Assembly (NCBI GenBank): GCA_964532005.1
Contig: CAZHER010000006.1
Span: forward strand, 1-63,150
DNA length: 63,150 nt
Direction of reading: 5' to 3'
From: CAYQEU01 sp964532005
GTDB lineage: Bacteria; Patescibacteriota; Doudnabacteria; UBA920
How positions within the stretch are numbered: position 1 is the stretch's first letter; every line of letters starts with the position of its first letter. The notes under the pieces are model-generated. The model searched no databases. It was given only the letters and a program-made list of their open reading frames with translations, and was not told the DNA's origin. A program made the translations under genes and the position numbers. Shown here piece by piece: positions 53,981 to 61,974 of this stretch.

Positions 53981-53989
53981 ATAGCTAAT

Positions 53990-54349
53990 ATGATGAAAAA
54001 TATGGATTTTAAAAAGGTTATTGCATGGCTTGGGCTAATTTTGCGCTGTCCGATTTGTAATCAGAAATATGACCTTGGCAAGATCGATCTTCTTGAAAGT
54101 GATCACGGTGAAGAAGGTGATACTCATTTATTGATTCATTCAGATTGCAACAGGTGCAAAAGCTCAGTTATGTTCAACATAGATATTAACGGGCCCGAGG
54201 TATACAGTGTTGGTATGATTACAGATTTAACCAGCAAGGACAGTGCAAAATTCAGCAAATACCAACCATTGAATATTGATGATTGCATTGCCATACACAG
54301 GGGTCTAAAAAACTTTCAAGGTGACCTGGTAAAAGCCATTGGAAATTAG
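53990..54349 (+). CDS. Zinc-ribbon hypothetical protein
   Basis: 119 residues. CPIC (~23) and CNRC (~57) form a four-Cys zinc ribbon; the rest is a beta/alpha domain without recognised motif. The second ATG (53993) is also possible. Own promoter and terminator, so monocistronic. Small conserved-looking protein of unknown role. Confidence 0.7.
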   Translation: MMKNMDFKKVIAWLGLILRCPICNQKYDLGKIDLLESDHGEEGDTHLLIHSDCNRCKSSVMFNIDINGPEVYSVGMITDLTSKDSAKFSKYQPLNIDDCIAIHRGLKNFQGDLVKAIGN

Positions 54350-54367
54350 CTTTTAGTTGAGAGAATT

Positions 54368-54399
54368 TAAAAAAAGCTCTTAATTTAGAGCTTTTTTTA
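54368..54399 (+). terminator. Terminator of gene 53990
   Basis: AAAAAGCTCT/AGAGCTTTTT stem with TAATTT loop and a T7 tail. Confidence 0.85.
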
Positions 54400-54465
54400 T
54401 TTACCACTTGCATATTTTAGTGAAAATTGGTAAAATATCGCAGTATTTACTAAATTATTTCTCAG

Positions 54466-55131
54466 ATGGAAAAAATTCAAATTGAAGGTCAAGCGCGAGA
54501 CCTTGAGACTACTGTAGTCAAGCAGATGCGCCAAGAGGGGATGATCCCGGCTGAATTGTACGGACATAATGTACCAAACGTTCACTTGAGCATAAATCAA
54601 AATACTTTTGAAAAAGTTTTGCGTAAAGCCGGTGAAAGTACCATTATTGAATTAAAAGACCCAGAGGGTAAGGTCCATAATGTACTAATTCAAGAAGTGC
54701 AGAAACATTATTTGACCAGCAAGCCTATTCACGTTGACTTTTATGAAGTTAAAATGACCGAAAAGTTGACCGCTACCGTTGAATTACAATTTACTGGTGA
54801 AGCAAAAGCAGTCCGTGAATTGGGTGGTACATTGGTTAAAGTTATTAATGAAGTAGAAGTAGAGTGCTTACCTGCGGATCTACCGAGTCATATTGAAGTA
54901 GACATTGCAAAGCTGCAAACTTTTGAGGATGCTATTTTAATCAAAGATCTCGCTGTTGACAGTAAGGTTTCAATTAATGCAGACCCTGAAGAAGTGGTTG
55001 CCAAAGTTCAACCTCCAAGAGATGTTGAAGCAGAGCTTTCAGAACCTGTTGGTGAAATTGACATCAGTAAAGTAGAAGGTGTTGCCGAGGCTTCAGCAGG
55101 AGAAGAGGCGCCAGCTGAAGAGAAAAAGTAA
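54466..55131 (+). CDS. rplY: Ribosomal protein bL25 (CTC form)
   Basis: 221 residues. The N-terminal L25 domain (~1-92) binds 5S rRNA; GMIPAELYGHNVPNVHLSI and VLIQEVQKHYLTSKPIHVDFYEV are typical. The C-terminal TL5/CTC beta domain runs to ~190, followed by an acidic Ala/Glu tail. Single gene with its own terminator. Confidence 0.95.
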   Translation: MEKIQIEGQARDLETTVVKQMRQEGMIPAELYGHNVPNVHLSINQNTFEKVLRKAGESTIIELKDPEGKVHNVLIQEVQKHYLTSKPIHVDFYEVKMTEKLTATVELQFTGEAKAVRELGGTLVKVINEVEVECLPADLPSHIEVDIAKLQTFEDAILIKDLAVDSKVSINADPEEVVAKVQPPRDVEAELSEPVGEIDISKVEGVAEASAGEEAPAEEKK

Positions 55132-55149
55132 TTTCTTAAAATAAATTTT

Positions 55150-55177
55150 TAAACTCCCGCAAAATGCGGGAGTTTTT
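55150..55177 (+). terminator. Terminator of rplY
   Basis: AAACTCCCGC/GCGGGAGTTT stem, AAAAT loop, then T-rich tail. Confidence 0.9.
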
Positions 55178-55199
55178 ATAATGTGTGGTAAAAGTTTGA

Positions 55200-55205
55200 T
55201 AGAAT
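55200..55205 (+). promoter_or_regulatory. -10 element, leaderless SemiSWEET gene
   Basis: TAGAAT six bases before ATG 55212. Confidence 0.45.
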
Positions 55206-55211
55206 ATATAT

Positions 55212-55538
55212 ATGACCCACCCACAAGCGCACATAACTAAAAGAAAAATAAGTAAATTAAAACCATATCCGAGCAATGACAGGCGAGTTCGCATTTTAGA
55301 TAAAGTAATATATGTCGTAGGAGTTTTGGGTCCGATAATGACTATACCACAAGTTTGGCAAATTTGGATGCTCGGAAAGTATGATGGCGTATCCATAACA
55401 ACCTGGTCGGCGTATCTGCTTTTTTCCTTGGCATGGACTTTATATGGTTATGTTCACAAAGAATTAGCCATTGTAGTTTCTAGTGCCCTCAGCTTGGCAG
55501 TTCAACTACTAGTTGTTATGGGGATTTTGTTCCTATGA
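55212..55538 (+). CDS. SemiSWEET/PQ-loop family transporter
   Basis: 108 residues, a basic N-terminal tail then three helices. The PQ motif is in GPIMTIPQVWQIWM, followed by GVSITTWSAYLL, the standard single PQ-loop repeat. SemiSWEETs dimerise to move small sugars; the substrate here is unknown. Its stop overlaps the convergent prmC by 6 bp. Confidence 0.85.
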   Translation: MTHPQAHITKRKISKLKPYPSNDRRVRILDKVIYVVGVLGPIMTIPQVWQIWMLGKYDGVSITTWSAYLLFSLAWTLYGYVHKELAIVVSSALSLAVQLLVVMGILFL

Positions 55539-56342
55539 TAAGCTGATTTTTGCGTATCTGACCAAATGATTGTAGTCTTTGAAAAAATCAGCCTTTAAAG
55601 GGAGATTTTTTTTCTTTATATGGTTCTTTATATATTTTTTGCTAGTTGGATCCAACTCAACAAAAGCTAGTCCCTCGGGCTCCAAATGAGAGATTAGCTG
55701 ATCTAGCAACTTAGTAATAAGTTTATTATTGTTTGAACCATCTGTTAAAGCTGAGACAGGTTCATATTTTAAATTTTTATACAGTTTTTTGAAATCTACC
55801 ATCGGCACATAGGGTAGGTTTGCGGTAATTAGATGAAATTTTCCCGGTATATTTTGAAACAGATTGCTGTGGGTAAATTGTATTTTTGCTTTGTAAACTT
55901 TGCTATTGTGCTTTGCCACCCGCAATGAACCGGTAGAAATATCAGAAGCATAATACTTTGCCTTACTCCCCATATTTTTGGCAATACTGATAATAATATT
56001 TCCCGAGCCTGTACCAATATCTAAAATTTTGGGTTTTTTGTGTTTTTTCTTTGCGCATTCAATAGCTTGATCTACTAACCATTCGCTCTCCGGGCGGGGG
56101 ATTAACACATTTTTATTTACTTTAAAATCTAGTCCGTAGAATCCCTTGTGTCCTACAATATAGGCTAGTGGAATTCCTTTTTTAAGGTCTAGATACTTTC
56201 GAGAAAAGATTCTTAATTTATTTGTTGGGATCGGTCTTCGAGGGTTCAAATATAAGAACTCCCTTGGTTGCTTTAGCGTATGGGCCAATAGGAGTTCTGT
56301 ATCAGGAAGCTTATATTTTTTTAATACTTGAGCAATGGTCAC
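55533..56342 (-). CDS. prmC: Release factor glutamine methyltransferase PrmC
   Basis: 269 residues, GTG start at 56342. N-terminal helical domain, then a SAM Rossmann fold (ILDIGTGSGNIIISIAK) and the amide-binding motif, here NLPYVP in place of NPPY (the family allows NxPY). Methylates the Gln of the GGQ loop in RF1. Ten bp downstream of prfA, the standard pair. Confidence 0.93.
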   Translation of the reverse strand: MTIAQVLKKYKLPDTELLLAHTLKQPREFLYLNPRRPIPTNKLRIFSRKYLDLKKGIPLAYIVGHKGFYGLDFKVNKNVLIPRPESEWLVDQAIECAKKKHKKPKILDIGTGSGNIIISIAKNMGSKAKYYASDISTGSLRVAKHNSKVYKAKIQFTHSNLFQNIPGKFHLITANLPYVPMVDFKKLYKNLKYEPVSALTDGSNNNKLITKLLDQLISHLEPEGLAFVELDPTSKKYIKNHIKKKNLPLKADFFKDYNHLVRYAKISLS

Positions 56343-56352
56343 ACAATTTCCT

Positions 56353-57423
56353 TTATAGAGTCAAATGTTCCTTGCGCAAATTTAGTTCAGCGGCACGTAA
56401 GGAGTTAACAATATCCTCCAATTTCCCTTCCATTATTAAATTGATTTGGTTGAAGTTTTGGTTAATTCTATGGTCAGTAACGCGGTCTTGGGGAAAATTG
56501 TATGTACGAATTTTTTCACTTCGATCGCCAGTACCAATTTGGCTCCGCCGTTGGTCTTTTAACTTTCTTTCTTCAATTTCCCTGTAGTAGGCTGCTACGC
56601 GTGCTCTGATGACTGCCATGGCTTTTTCCTTGTTTTGGGTTTGGCTACGTTCGTCTTGGCATTGAGCAGTGATGCCTGTGGGGATATGAACAATTCGAAT
56701 GGCTGAATAAGTGGTGTTAACGCTTTGTCCGCCATGTCCAGATGAAGTAGTGGCTTCAATTTTCAGGTCATTTGTATCCAACTCAAAATCTTTTTCTTCA
56801 ATTTCGGGCAAAACTGCCACAGTTATGGTTGATGTATGCACACGGCCGGATTTTTCAGTTTCGGGTACGCGTTGAACTCTGTGAACCCCAGACTCAAATT
56901 TGAAATAGCTGTATGGACCATCTTGAGAATTACCTTTACCATTGATTTCAAAAATAATTTCTTTAAAGCCGCCAACTTCACTTTTTGAGCTTGAAACTAT
57001 GTGTATGGAAAAACCCAACCCCTCAGCATATTTTCCATATGCTCTGAACAATTCTGCAGAAAATAAAGTTGACTCGTCTCCTCCAGCCCCAGCACGCATT
57101 TCTACTAGAATGTTGTTAGCGTCTAAAGGGTCTTTAGGAATGAGATCATTTTCTATCTCTTCATTTAGCGCACCTGCAAGCTCGTGCTGGTGCTTCAATT
57201 CTTCTTCAGCCATAGCTTTTATTTGTGGGTCGGAGTCATTGGACATTTCAGTATTGTCCTCAATCGCTTTTTCCAATTGCTCCAGTTGCTGGATTTTTGA
57301 AACTACACTCTGTATTTCCGATTGTCTTTTTCCTAATTGAACAAGTTGATCCGGGCTGGCTGAGCTAATTTGCTCATTCAGTTTATCGTATTCTTGTACA
57401 ACTTTAATAAATGCTGGATTCAT
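56353..57423 (-). CDS. prfA: Peptide chain release factor 1
   Basis: 356 residues. The codon-recognition tripeptide is PET (in RVPETEKSGR, PxT class), and the catalytic loop is SGHGGQSVNTT. Releases at UAA/UAG, compatible with a standard code. Leaderless start with TATACT six bases upstream. Operon with prmC. Confidence 0.97.
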   Translation of the reverse strand: MNPAFIKVVQEYDKLNEQISSASPDQLVQLGKRQSEIQSVVSKIQQLEQLEKAIEDNTEMSNDSDPQIKAMAEEELKHQHELAGALNEEIENDLIPKDPLDANNILVEMRAGAGGDESTLFSAELFRAYGKYAEGLGFSIHIVSSSKSEVGGFKEIIFEINGKGNSQDGPYSYFKFESGVHRVQRVPETEKSGRVHTSTITVAVLPEIEEKDFELDTNDLKIEATTSSGHGGQSVNTTYSAIRIVHIPTGITAQCQDERSQTQNKEKAMAVIRARVAAYYREIEERKLKDQRRSQIGTGDRSEKIRTYNFPQDRVTDHRINQNFNQINLIMEGKLEDIVNSLRAAELNLRKEHLTL

Positions 57424-57429
57424 GATCTA

Positions 57430-57435
57430 AGTATA
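57430..57435 (-). promoter_or_regulatory. -10 element, leaderless prfA
   Basis: TATACT on the minus strand, six bases before ATG 57423. Confidence 0.6.
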
Positions 57436-57486
57436 ATACAAAACCACCCTTAGTAGGATGGCTTTATTAAATAAGTTATGACAATG

Positions 57487-57744
57487 TTAAGCCTTGGCTT
57501 GGCGTGTCTTGCGAGGCTTTTTTTCGGTTTTTAATGTTTTAGCAGCCAGTTCAACCCGTTTTTTGAACTTATCTACATTTCCGGTTGCGTCAATAAGTTT
57601 TTGTTTGCCAGTAAAGAACGGGTGGCAATTGCTGCAGATTTCGGTGTAAATTTCTTCAGAAGTTGAGCCAGTAACAAAAGAGTTACCGCAAGCGCAGCTA
57701 ACCTTTACAGCTGTATTGAATTGAGGATGGATACCGTTTTTCAT
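57487..57744 (-). CDS. rpmE: Ribosomal protein bL31
   Basis: 85 residues from ATG 57744 (MKNGIHPQF is the family start; the frame extends back to 57804 through the promoter). Zinc-type Cys: CAC and CSNCHPF; family motif HPFFTGKQKLIDATG. Basic C-terminal tail. A minus-strand TATAAT (57781-57776) gives a 25- to 30-base leader; divergent from rpsB. Confidence 0.95.
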   Translation of the reverse strand: MKNGIHPQFNTAVKVSCACGNSFVTGSTSEEIYTEICSNCHPFFTGKQKLIDATGNVDKFKKRVELAAKTLKTEKKPRKTRQAKA

Positions 57745-57788
57745 TATTTTGCTTAAATTTAACAATAGTTGACTTATTATAGTAAGAT

Positions 57789-57817
57789 TTGCATTTTTCG
57801 TCAAGGGGTGCTATAAT
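57789..57817 (+). promoter_or_regulatory. rpsB promoter
   Basis: TTGCAT (57789-57794), 17 bp, TATAAT (57812-57817); predicts a ~110-base leader before rpsB. Confidence 0.65.
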
Positions 57818-57838
57818 TTGTGCATTATTAATCTAACA

Positions 57839-57913
57839 TATTTCGCACTAATTCCTGTCCCTATTTTCTGCCTTTGCTAGTCAATGGAGTTAAATAGTCG
57901 GATCCGCGAAATA
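57839..57913 (+). promoter_or_regulatory. Structured rpsB leader (candidate autoregulatory site)
   Basis: TATTTCGC (57839-57846) pairs perfectly with GCGAAATA (57906-57913), closing a ~59-base loop ahead of the AAAGGAAG ribosome site of rpsB. Ribosomal-protein leaders of this type often bind the encoded protein; this is inference. Confidence 0.45.
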
Positions 57914-57935
57914 GAAGTAGAAAGGAAGCATACCT

Positions 57936-58670
57936 ATGCCAGATTTAAGTCTTTTGGACTTGCTCCAAAGCGGGGCCCATTTTGGACACAAAACATCCAG
58001 ATGGAACCCAAAAATGAAACCGTATATTTATACGGTTCGTAACGACATCCATATTTTGGATTTGGAAAAAACCAAAAAGGGTTTGCTAAAAGCTGCTAAT
58101 GCCGCTGCTGAAATTGTATCTAAAGGTGGCAATATTTTGTTCATTGGCACTAAGCGCCAAGCTCGCGACATTGTGAAGAAGCATGCGGTGGATGCAGGAA
58201 TGCCATTTATTAATGTCCGTTGGTTGGGCGGAACTTTTACCAATTTCAAAACTATTCAAAAAACAGTCCGTAAATTGGAAAAACTTCACGACTTAAAAAA
58301 TAGCGGCGAGTTGGAAACTCGCTATACGAAAAAAGAACGTTTGCTGATAGAGAGAGAAATAGAAAAATTAGAAAAGTTGTTTGAAGGAATTAAAGGGATG
58401 CGCCGTCTGCCAGAAGCAGTATTTATTGCCGATGTAAATTACGATGATATTGCATTGACCGAAGCCAAAAAAGCCGGGGTAAAAATCATAGCTATTGCCG
58501 ATAGCAACAGCAACCCCGATGCAATTGATTTTGTAATTCCTTGTAATGACGATGCTACACAAGCAATAGAGCTAGTAATAGGTCATGTAGCAAAAGCAGT
58601 CAAAGATGCTAAAACTACACAAGTCGTTGCCAAGACAGAAGAAGGCAACAAAACAGAGTCAGTTGAGTAA
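57936..58670 (+). CDS. rpsB: Ribosomal protein uS2
   Basis: 244 residues. Family motifs LLQSGAHFGHKTSRWNPKM, GGNILFIGTKRQA, WLGGTFTNF and LPEAVFIADV. Binds the 30S body/head and is required for S1 docking where present. Followed 26 bp later by tsf, the conserved rpsB-tsf operon. Confidence 0.98.
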   Translation: MPDLSLLDLLQSGAHFGHKTSRWNPKMKPYIYTVRNDIHILDLEKTKKGLLKAANAAAEIVSKGGNILFIGTKRQARDIVKKHAVDAGMPFINVRWLGGTFTNFKTIQKTVRKLEKLHDLKNSGELETRYTKKERLLIEREIEKLEKLFEGIKGMRRLPEAVFIADVNYDDIALTEAKKAGVKIIAIADSNSNPDAIDFVIPCNDDATQAIELVIGHVAKAVKDAKTTQVVAKTEEGNKTESVE

Positions 58671-58696
58671 AATTAAGTTATTAAAATAAATTACCA

Positions 58697-59281
58697 ATGA
58701 ACGAAAACGAACTCATAAAAGAGCTCCGCGAAATGACCGGAGTCGGGATGATGGATATAAAGAAAGCAATTACCGAAGCTGGCGGGGACAAAGATAAAGC
58801 TTTAGAAATTTTGCGGAAAAGCGGTATGGCAAAATTGGCTAAAAAAGCAGATCGTCTTGCCAAAGAAGGTGTTATTGAAAGTTATATCCACGCTGGAGGA
58901 AGAGTTGGAGTTTTGCTAGAATTAAACTGCGAAACCGACTTCGTCGGTCGCACTGACGACTTTAAAAATTTGGCCAAAGAGCTTGCCTTGCATATTGCAG
59001 CTTCCAACCCTTTGTATGTTTCGAGAGAAGATGTGCCAGCAGAAGTGTTGGAAAAAGAACGTGAAATATACAAAGAGCAATCTAAAGACAAGCCATCTGA
59101 TGTCATGGAAAAAATGATTGAAGGTAAGGTGGAAAAATATTATGAAGAAGCCTGTTTAATGGATCAAGGTTTTGTTAAAGATCCAAGCGTGAAAATTTCT
59201 CAACTTATTGCCGACCGTGCGGCAAAAATGGGAGAAAACGTACAGGTTAGTCGATTTGTAAGGTACGTCCTGGGTAACTAG
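58697..59281 (+). CDS. tsf: Elongation factor Ts, short form
   Basis: 194 residues against ~280 in E. coli. N-terminal UBA-like domain (IKELREMTGVGMMDIKKAI) and one core subdomain with the conserved ELNCETDFVGR; the second core subdomain is mostly missing, as in short EF-Ts of several lineages. Exchanges GDP for GTP on EF-Tu. Confidence 0.96.
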   Translation: MNENELIKELREMTGVGMMDIKKAITEAGGDKDKALEILRKSGMAKLAKKADRLAKEGVIESYIHAGGRVGVLLELNCETDFVGRTDDFKNLAKELALHIAASNPLYVSREDVPAEVLEKEREIYKEQSKDKPSDVMEKMIEGKVEKYYEEACLMDQGFVKDPSVKISQLIADRAAKMGENVQVSRFVRYVLGN

Positions 59282-59308
59282 CCCTTTTATAAAATAAAAC
59301 TAACCTAC

Positions 59309-60049
59309 GTGTCTTTTCAGATACTGCCAAATTTAATATTTTTGTTTGCCGTGCTCGGGATCATTATTTTGATTTTGCGCAGAATTCCTGAAGCTACTGG
59401 ATCAACCCCACTGCCAGGAATAAATCATGATCCCGAGCAATTAAAAGAGGCAGGCTCTGAATTAAGAGATAAGGGTGTCCCTGTAGCGGCGCTGTCTAAA
59501 ACCAGACAAGTAATTGTGGCGGCTGGAAAAAAAGTTTGGCGGTTTATTCTTGAAGCCAAAGGTTTGAGCCAAGCACCAAGAGTGAATTACAAGATAAACA
59601 AGATTTTGGGTCGGTCAGAAAGCGAAGAAAAGACCAATGTTGTGCTGGATGAAAATTATTACATTGACCAAATAAAACGATTTCCCAAAGATTGGCAGCA
59701 CTACAATAATCTAGGGCAGTACTATTTGGATAGCAGAAGCTATGAAGATGCTTTGGGAGTTTATGAATATTTAACAAAACAAGATGCAGCAAATGATGAT
59801 TTTTGGGCTCGTCTCGGGTTTGCTAAATTCGGAAAAAATGACTATAAAGGCGCAGTAGAAAGTTATGGCAAGGCTATAGAACTTGATCAAAGTCATCCAA
59901 ATCGGTATTATAATCTAGGTTTGGCATATCTTGAGTTAAAACAAATTGACAAAGCAGTCGCAGCTTTGGAAAAAGCCATCCAGTTAGAACCAGAAAATAG
60001 CAAATATACGGAAGCCCTAACAGAAGCAAAAAACTTGATCAAAAATTGA
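59309..60049 (+). CDS. Membrane-anchored TPR protein
   Basis: 246 residues, GTG start at 59309. One N-terminal helix (~5-24) anchors it; residues ~110-245 hold three or more TPR units (WQHYNNLGQYYLDSRSYEDAL; ARLGFAKFGKNDYKGAVESY; RYYNLGLAYLELKQIDKAVA). A cytoplasmic or periplasmic protein-protein docking role is likely; partner unknown. 27 bp after tsf, maybe same transcript. Confidence 0.85.
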   Translation: MSFQILPNLIFLFAVLGIIILILRRIPEATGSTPLPGINHDPEQLKEAGSELRDKGVPVAALSKTRQVIVAAGKKVWRFILEAKGLSQAPRVNYKINKILGRSESEEKTNVVLDENYYIDQIKRFPKDWQHYNNLGQYYLDSRSYEDALGVYEYLTKQDAANDDFWARLGFAKFGKNDYKGAVESYGKAIELDQSHPNRYYNLGLAYLELKQIDKAVAALEKAIQLEPENSKYTEALTEAKNLIKN

Positions 60050-60054
60050 TTTAT

Positions 60055-60130
60055 GCCGTTGTAGCTCAGTAGGTAGAGCATCTCCATGGTAAGGAGAAGG
60101 TCTGCGGTTCGATCCCGCACAACGGCTCCA
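60055..60130 (+). tRNA. tRNA-Thr (GGT)
   Basis: Acceptor GCCGTTG/CAACGGC, anticodon stem CTCC/GGAG with loop ATGGTAA (anticodon GGT), T-arm GGTTCGATCC, encoded CCA. Confidence 0.95.
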
Positions 60131-60138
60131 TAAAATTA

Positions 60139-60224
60139 GGGTAGGTACTCAAGTGGTCAACGAGGGCTGACTGTAAATCAGCTGGCTTATGCCTTCACAG
60201 GTTCGAATCCTGTCCTGCCCACCA
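60139..60224 (+). tRNA. tRNA-Tyr (GTA)
   Basis: Acceptor GGGTAGG/CCTGCCC, loop CTGTAAA (anticodon GTA), long variable arm as expected for a class II bacterial tRNA-Tyr, encoded CCA; 86 bases. Confidence 0.95.
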
Positions 60225-60298
60225 AAAGAAAGAGTGAGCCTTGCATTTTAGGCTCATTTGTGCGATAATGTGGTTTATAAGAGCATTGCTCTAAACGC

Positions 60299-60374
60299 GC
60301 CGGCTTAGCTCATCTGGTAGAGCAACGGTTTTGTAAACCGTAGGTGGCCGGTTCGAGCCCGGCAGCCGGCTCCA
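60299..60374 (+). tRNA. tRNA-Thr (TGT)
   Basis: Acceptor GCCGGCT/AGCCGGC, anticodon stem ACGGT/ACCGT with loop TTTGTAA (anticodon TGT), encoded CCA. Confidence 0.95.
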
Positions 60375-60406
60375 TAAATTTTTATACATTAATTTGAAAA
60401 TACAGT

Positions 60407-60562
60407 ATGTCACAAGACAATCGCATTGATATGGAATGCACTGAGTGTAAAAGAATTACTCATCAGACGAACAAGAACAAGAAGAATACTCCGAAGCGTC
60501 TTGAGCTGATGAAGTTTTGCAAATTTTGCAAGAAAAAGACTTTACATAAGGAAACTAAGTAG
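60407..60562 (+). CDS. rpmG: Ribosomal protein bL33
   Basis: 51 residues from ATG 60407. Four zinc-type Cys (CTEC near residue 11, CKFC near residue 39) and the typical THQTNKNKKNTPKRLELMKF centre. Lies between tRNA-Thr and tRNA-Trp, the order commonly found ahead of secE-nusG, which is not present here. Confidence 0.95.
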   Translation: MSQDNRIDMECTECKRITHQTNKNKKNTPKRLELMKFCKFCKKKTLHKETK

Positions 60563-60586
60563 ACCTCGCGCAAGCCGCGAGGTTTG
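60563..60586 (+). terminator. Terminator after rpmG
   Basis: ACCTCGCG/CGCGAGGT stem with CAAGC loop; a TATAAT follows, probably for tRNA-Trp. Confidence 0.7.
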
Positions 60587-60640
60587 CTATAATAGGAATG
60601 GTCAGGCAGGTAACTGCTTGACCCCTAAATACCCAATTGT

Positions 60641-60714
60641 GGGGGCGTCGTATAATGGTAGTACAGCGGTCTCCAAAACCGCTTGCGTGGGTTCGATTCC
60701 TACCGCCCCTGCCA
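60641..60714 (+). tRNA. tRNA-Trp (CCA)
   Basis: Acceptor GGGGGCG with CGCCCCT, anticodon stem GCGGT/ACCGC with loop CTCCAAA (anticodon CCA), T-arm GGTTCGATTCC, encoded CCA. Its 3' end is duplicated at 61883. Confidence 0.95.
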
Positions 60715-60722
60715 GACAAATT

Positions 60723-60750
60723 CACCCAAGATTATTGGGTGTTTTTGTTT
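60723..60750 (+). terminator. Terminator of tRNA-Trp
   Basis: CACCCAA/TTGGGTG stem followed by T5; duplicated at 61908-61935. Confidence 0.8.
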
Positions 60751-60776
60751 GAGGGCAGAGTAGAATCGAACTGGTG

Positions 60777-60782
60777 TATAAT
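60777..60782 (+). promoter_or_regulatory. -10 element, leaderless peptidase gene
   Basis: TATAAT six bases before ATG 60789, at the end of repeat copy 1. Confidence 0.6.
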
Positions 60783-60788
60783 AAGCGT

Positions 60789-61346
60789 ATGCCCACAAAA
60801 TACATATTAAATGGTGGCTCTAATATTGATAGCCCAGAAAAGAATAACAACGAATTTTATTCAGAAATTTTGAAAGATGCACCTATGTCTTTAAAAATAT
60901 TATTGGTTATGTTTGCTAATGAGAAGGAACGATGGGAACCAAAGACGGAGAGGGTTATATCTGAATTTAATCAAAACACTACCACTCAAAAGCTTTCATT
61001 CGAAGTTGCTAACGAGGAAGATTTTATAGAGCAAATTCAGAAGTCAGATGTTATATATTTTGCTGGAGGCAAAACTGTGAAGTTATTAGAAGCGTTGAAT
61101 CGTTTTCTCGATCTAGGCAAGTATCTAAACGGCAAGATTGTTGCTGGGGAATCAGCCGGAGCAAATATTATGGCTAAATATTGCTATAGTCCTAATGCAG
61201 ATAAAGTACTTGAAGGATTGGGAATACTAACAATTAAGCTCATTGTGCATTATCAAGAAAAATATAAAGGTAAGCTTGATGCTGTAGGTACGGAGCTTGA
61301 ACTTGTTTTATTACAAGAGTATAAAAATAAGATTTTTCAAGCATAA
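60789..61346 (+). CDS. Peptidase S51 (dipeptidase E)-like protein
   Basis: 185 residues from ATG 60789; the longer frame start overlaps the -10 box. Class I glutamine-amidotransferase-like fold with VIYFAGGKTVKLLEAL and the nucleophile elbow GESAGANIMA (catalytic Ser), as in peptidase E, which cuts Asp-X dipeptides. The C-terminal part is somewhat short for the family. Three bp upstream of a Nudix gene; both lie between the duplicated tRNA-Trp ends. Confidence 0.82.
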   Translation: MPTKYILNGGSNIDSPEKNNNEFYSEILKDAPMSLKILLVMFANEKERWEPKTERVISEFNQNTTTQKLSFEVANEEDFIEQIQKSDVIYFAGGKTVKLLEALNRFLDLGKYLNGKIVAGESAGANIMAKYCYSPNADKVLEGLGILTIKLIVHYQEKYKGKLDAVGTELELVLLQEYKNKIFQA

Positions 61347-61349
61347 TAT

Positions 61350-61871
61350 ATGCTACTAGTAGTTGTAAATGATAAAGATGAAGTAATTGGCTCCAAAGAC
61401 CGAGCAGAGGAAAATAAGGATGACATTACTCGTGTTGCGGGGCTTTGGATTATTAACTCTAACAGCGAGATGTTGATTGCCCAAAGGTCGTTTAACAAAG
61501 AGCACGATCCAGGGAAATGGGGTCCAGCCGCTGCTGGTACTGTCGAAGAAGGGGAAACTTATATCTCCAATGTTATTAAGGAAGCAGGAGAAGAACTGGG
61601 AATTACAATCAAGGAAGAGCAATTAATCACAGGTAGTCATAAATTTAGGGAAACAAGCCATAAATATTTTAGTCAATCATTTATCGTCAAGTTGGATATT
61701 CCTATTGAGGACTTTACGATTCAAAGAGTAGAAGTAGAAAGTATTCGCTGGGTTCCAATCGAAGAATTAACTTTATGGATTAAAGAAAAGCCCCAAGATT
61801 TTATAGCGTCATTTCCTGATTCGTTTGAGGGACACAAAGATTTAATTAATAATTTGATAATTGGTAAATAA
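61350..61871 (+). CDS. Nudix hydrolase, isopentenyl-diphosphate isomerase-like
   Basis: 173 residues. The Nudix box is GTVEEGETYISNVIKEAGEELGI, with Lys instead of the usual Arg before the Glu pair. The N-terminus (VNDKDEVIGSKDRAEENKDD...IAQRSFNKEHDPGKWGP) resembles the IPP isomerase/YfcD subgroup. Likely hydrolyses a nucleoside or other diphosphate; substrate unknown. Paired with the peptidase gene. Confidence 0.85.
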   Translation: MLLVVVNDKDEVIGSKDRAEENKDDITRVAGLWIINSNSEMLIAQRSFNKEHDPGKWGPAAAGTVEEGETYISNVIKEAGEELGITIKEEQLITGSHKFRETSHKYFSQSFIVKLDIPIEDFTIQRVEVESIRWVPIEELTLWIKEKPQDFIASFPDSFEGHKDLINNLIIGK

Positions 61872-61907
61872 TTCTAACATCCTCTACCACGCCCTGCCAG
61901 ACAAATT

Positions 61908-61935
61908 CACCCAAGTTTATTGGGTGTTTTTGTTT
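61908..61935 (+). terminator. Terminator, copy 2
   Basis: CACCCAA/TTGGGTG stem with T5, ending the peptidase-Nudix transcript. Confidence 0.8.
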
Positions 61936-61962
61936 GAGGGGCAGACAGGAATCGAACTGGTG

Positions 61963-61968
61963 TATAAT
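61963..61968 (+). promoter_or_regulatory. -10 element, leaderless EamA gene
   Basis: TATAAT six bases before ATG 61975. Confidence 0.6.
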
Positions 61969-61974
61969 ATTGCT

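Larger units (their letters stand above)
60699..60782 (+). repeat. Duplicated tRNA-Trp end plus promoter, copy 1
   Basis: From the T-arm/acceptor 3' half of tRNA-Trp through a CACCCAA/TTGGGTG terminator and an ATCGAACTGG block to TATAAT; near-identical to 61883-61968, 1.18 kb downstream. The ATCGAACTGG block looks like a reverse-strand tRNA T-arm remnant. Confidence 0.9.
61883..61968 (+). repeat. Duplicated tRNA-Trp end plus promoter, copy 2
   Basis: CTACCACGCCCTGCCA here is a damaged copy of the tRNA-Trp 3' end, followed by the same terminator, the same ATCGAACTGG block and TATAAT as copy 1, with only a few differences. Confidence 0.9.
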
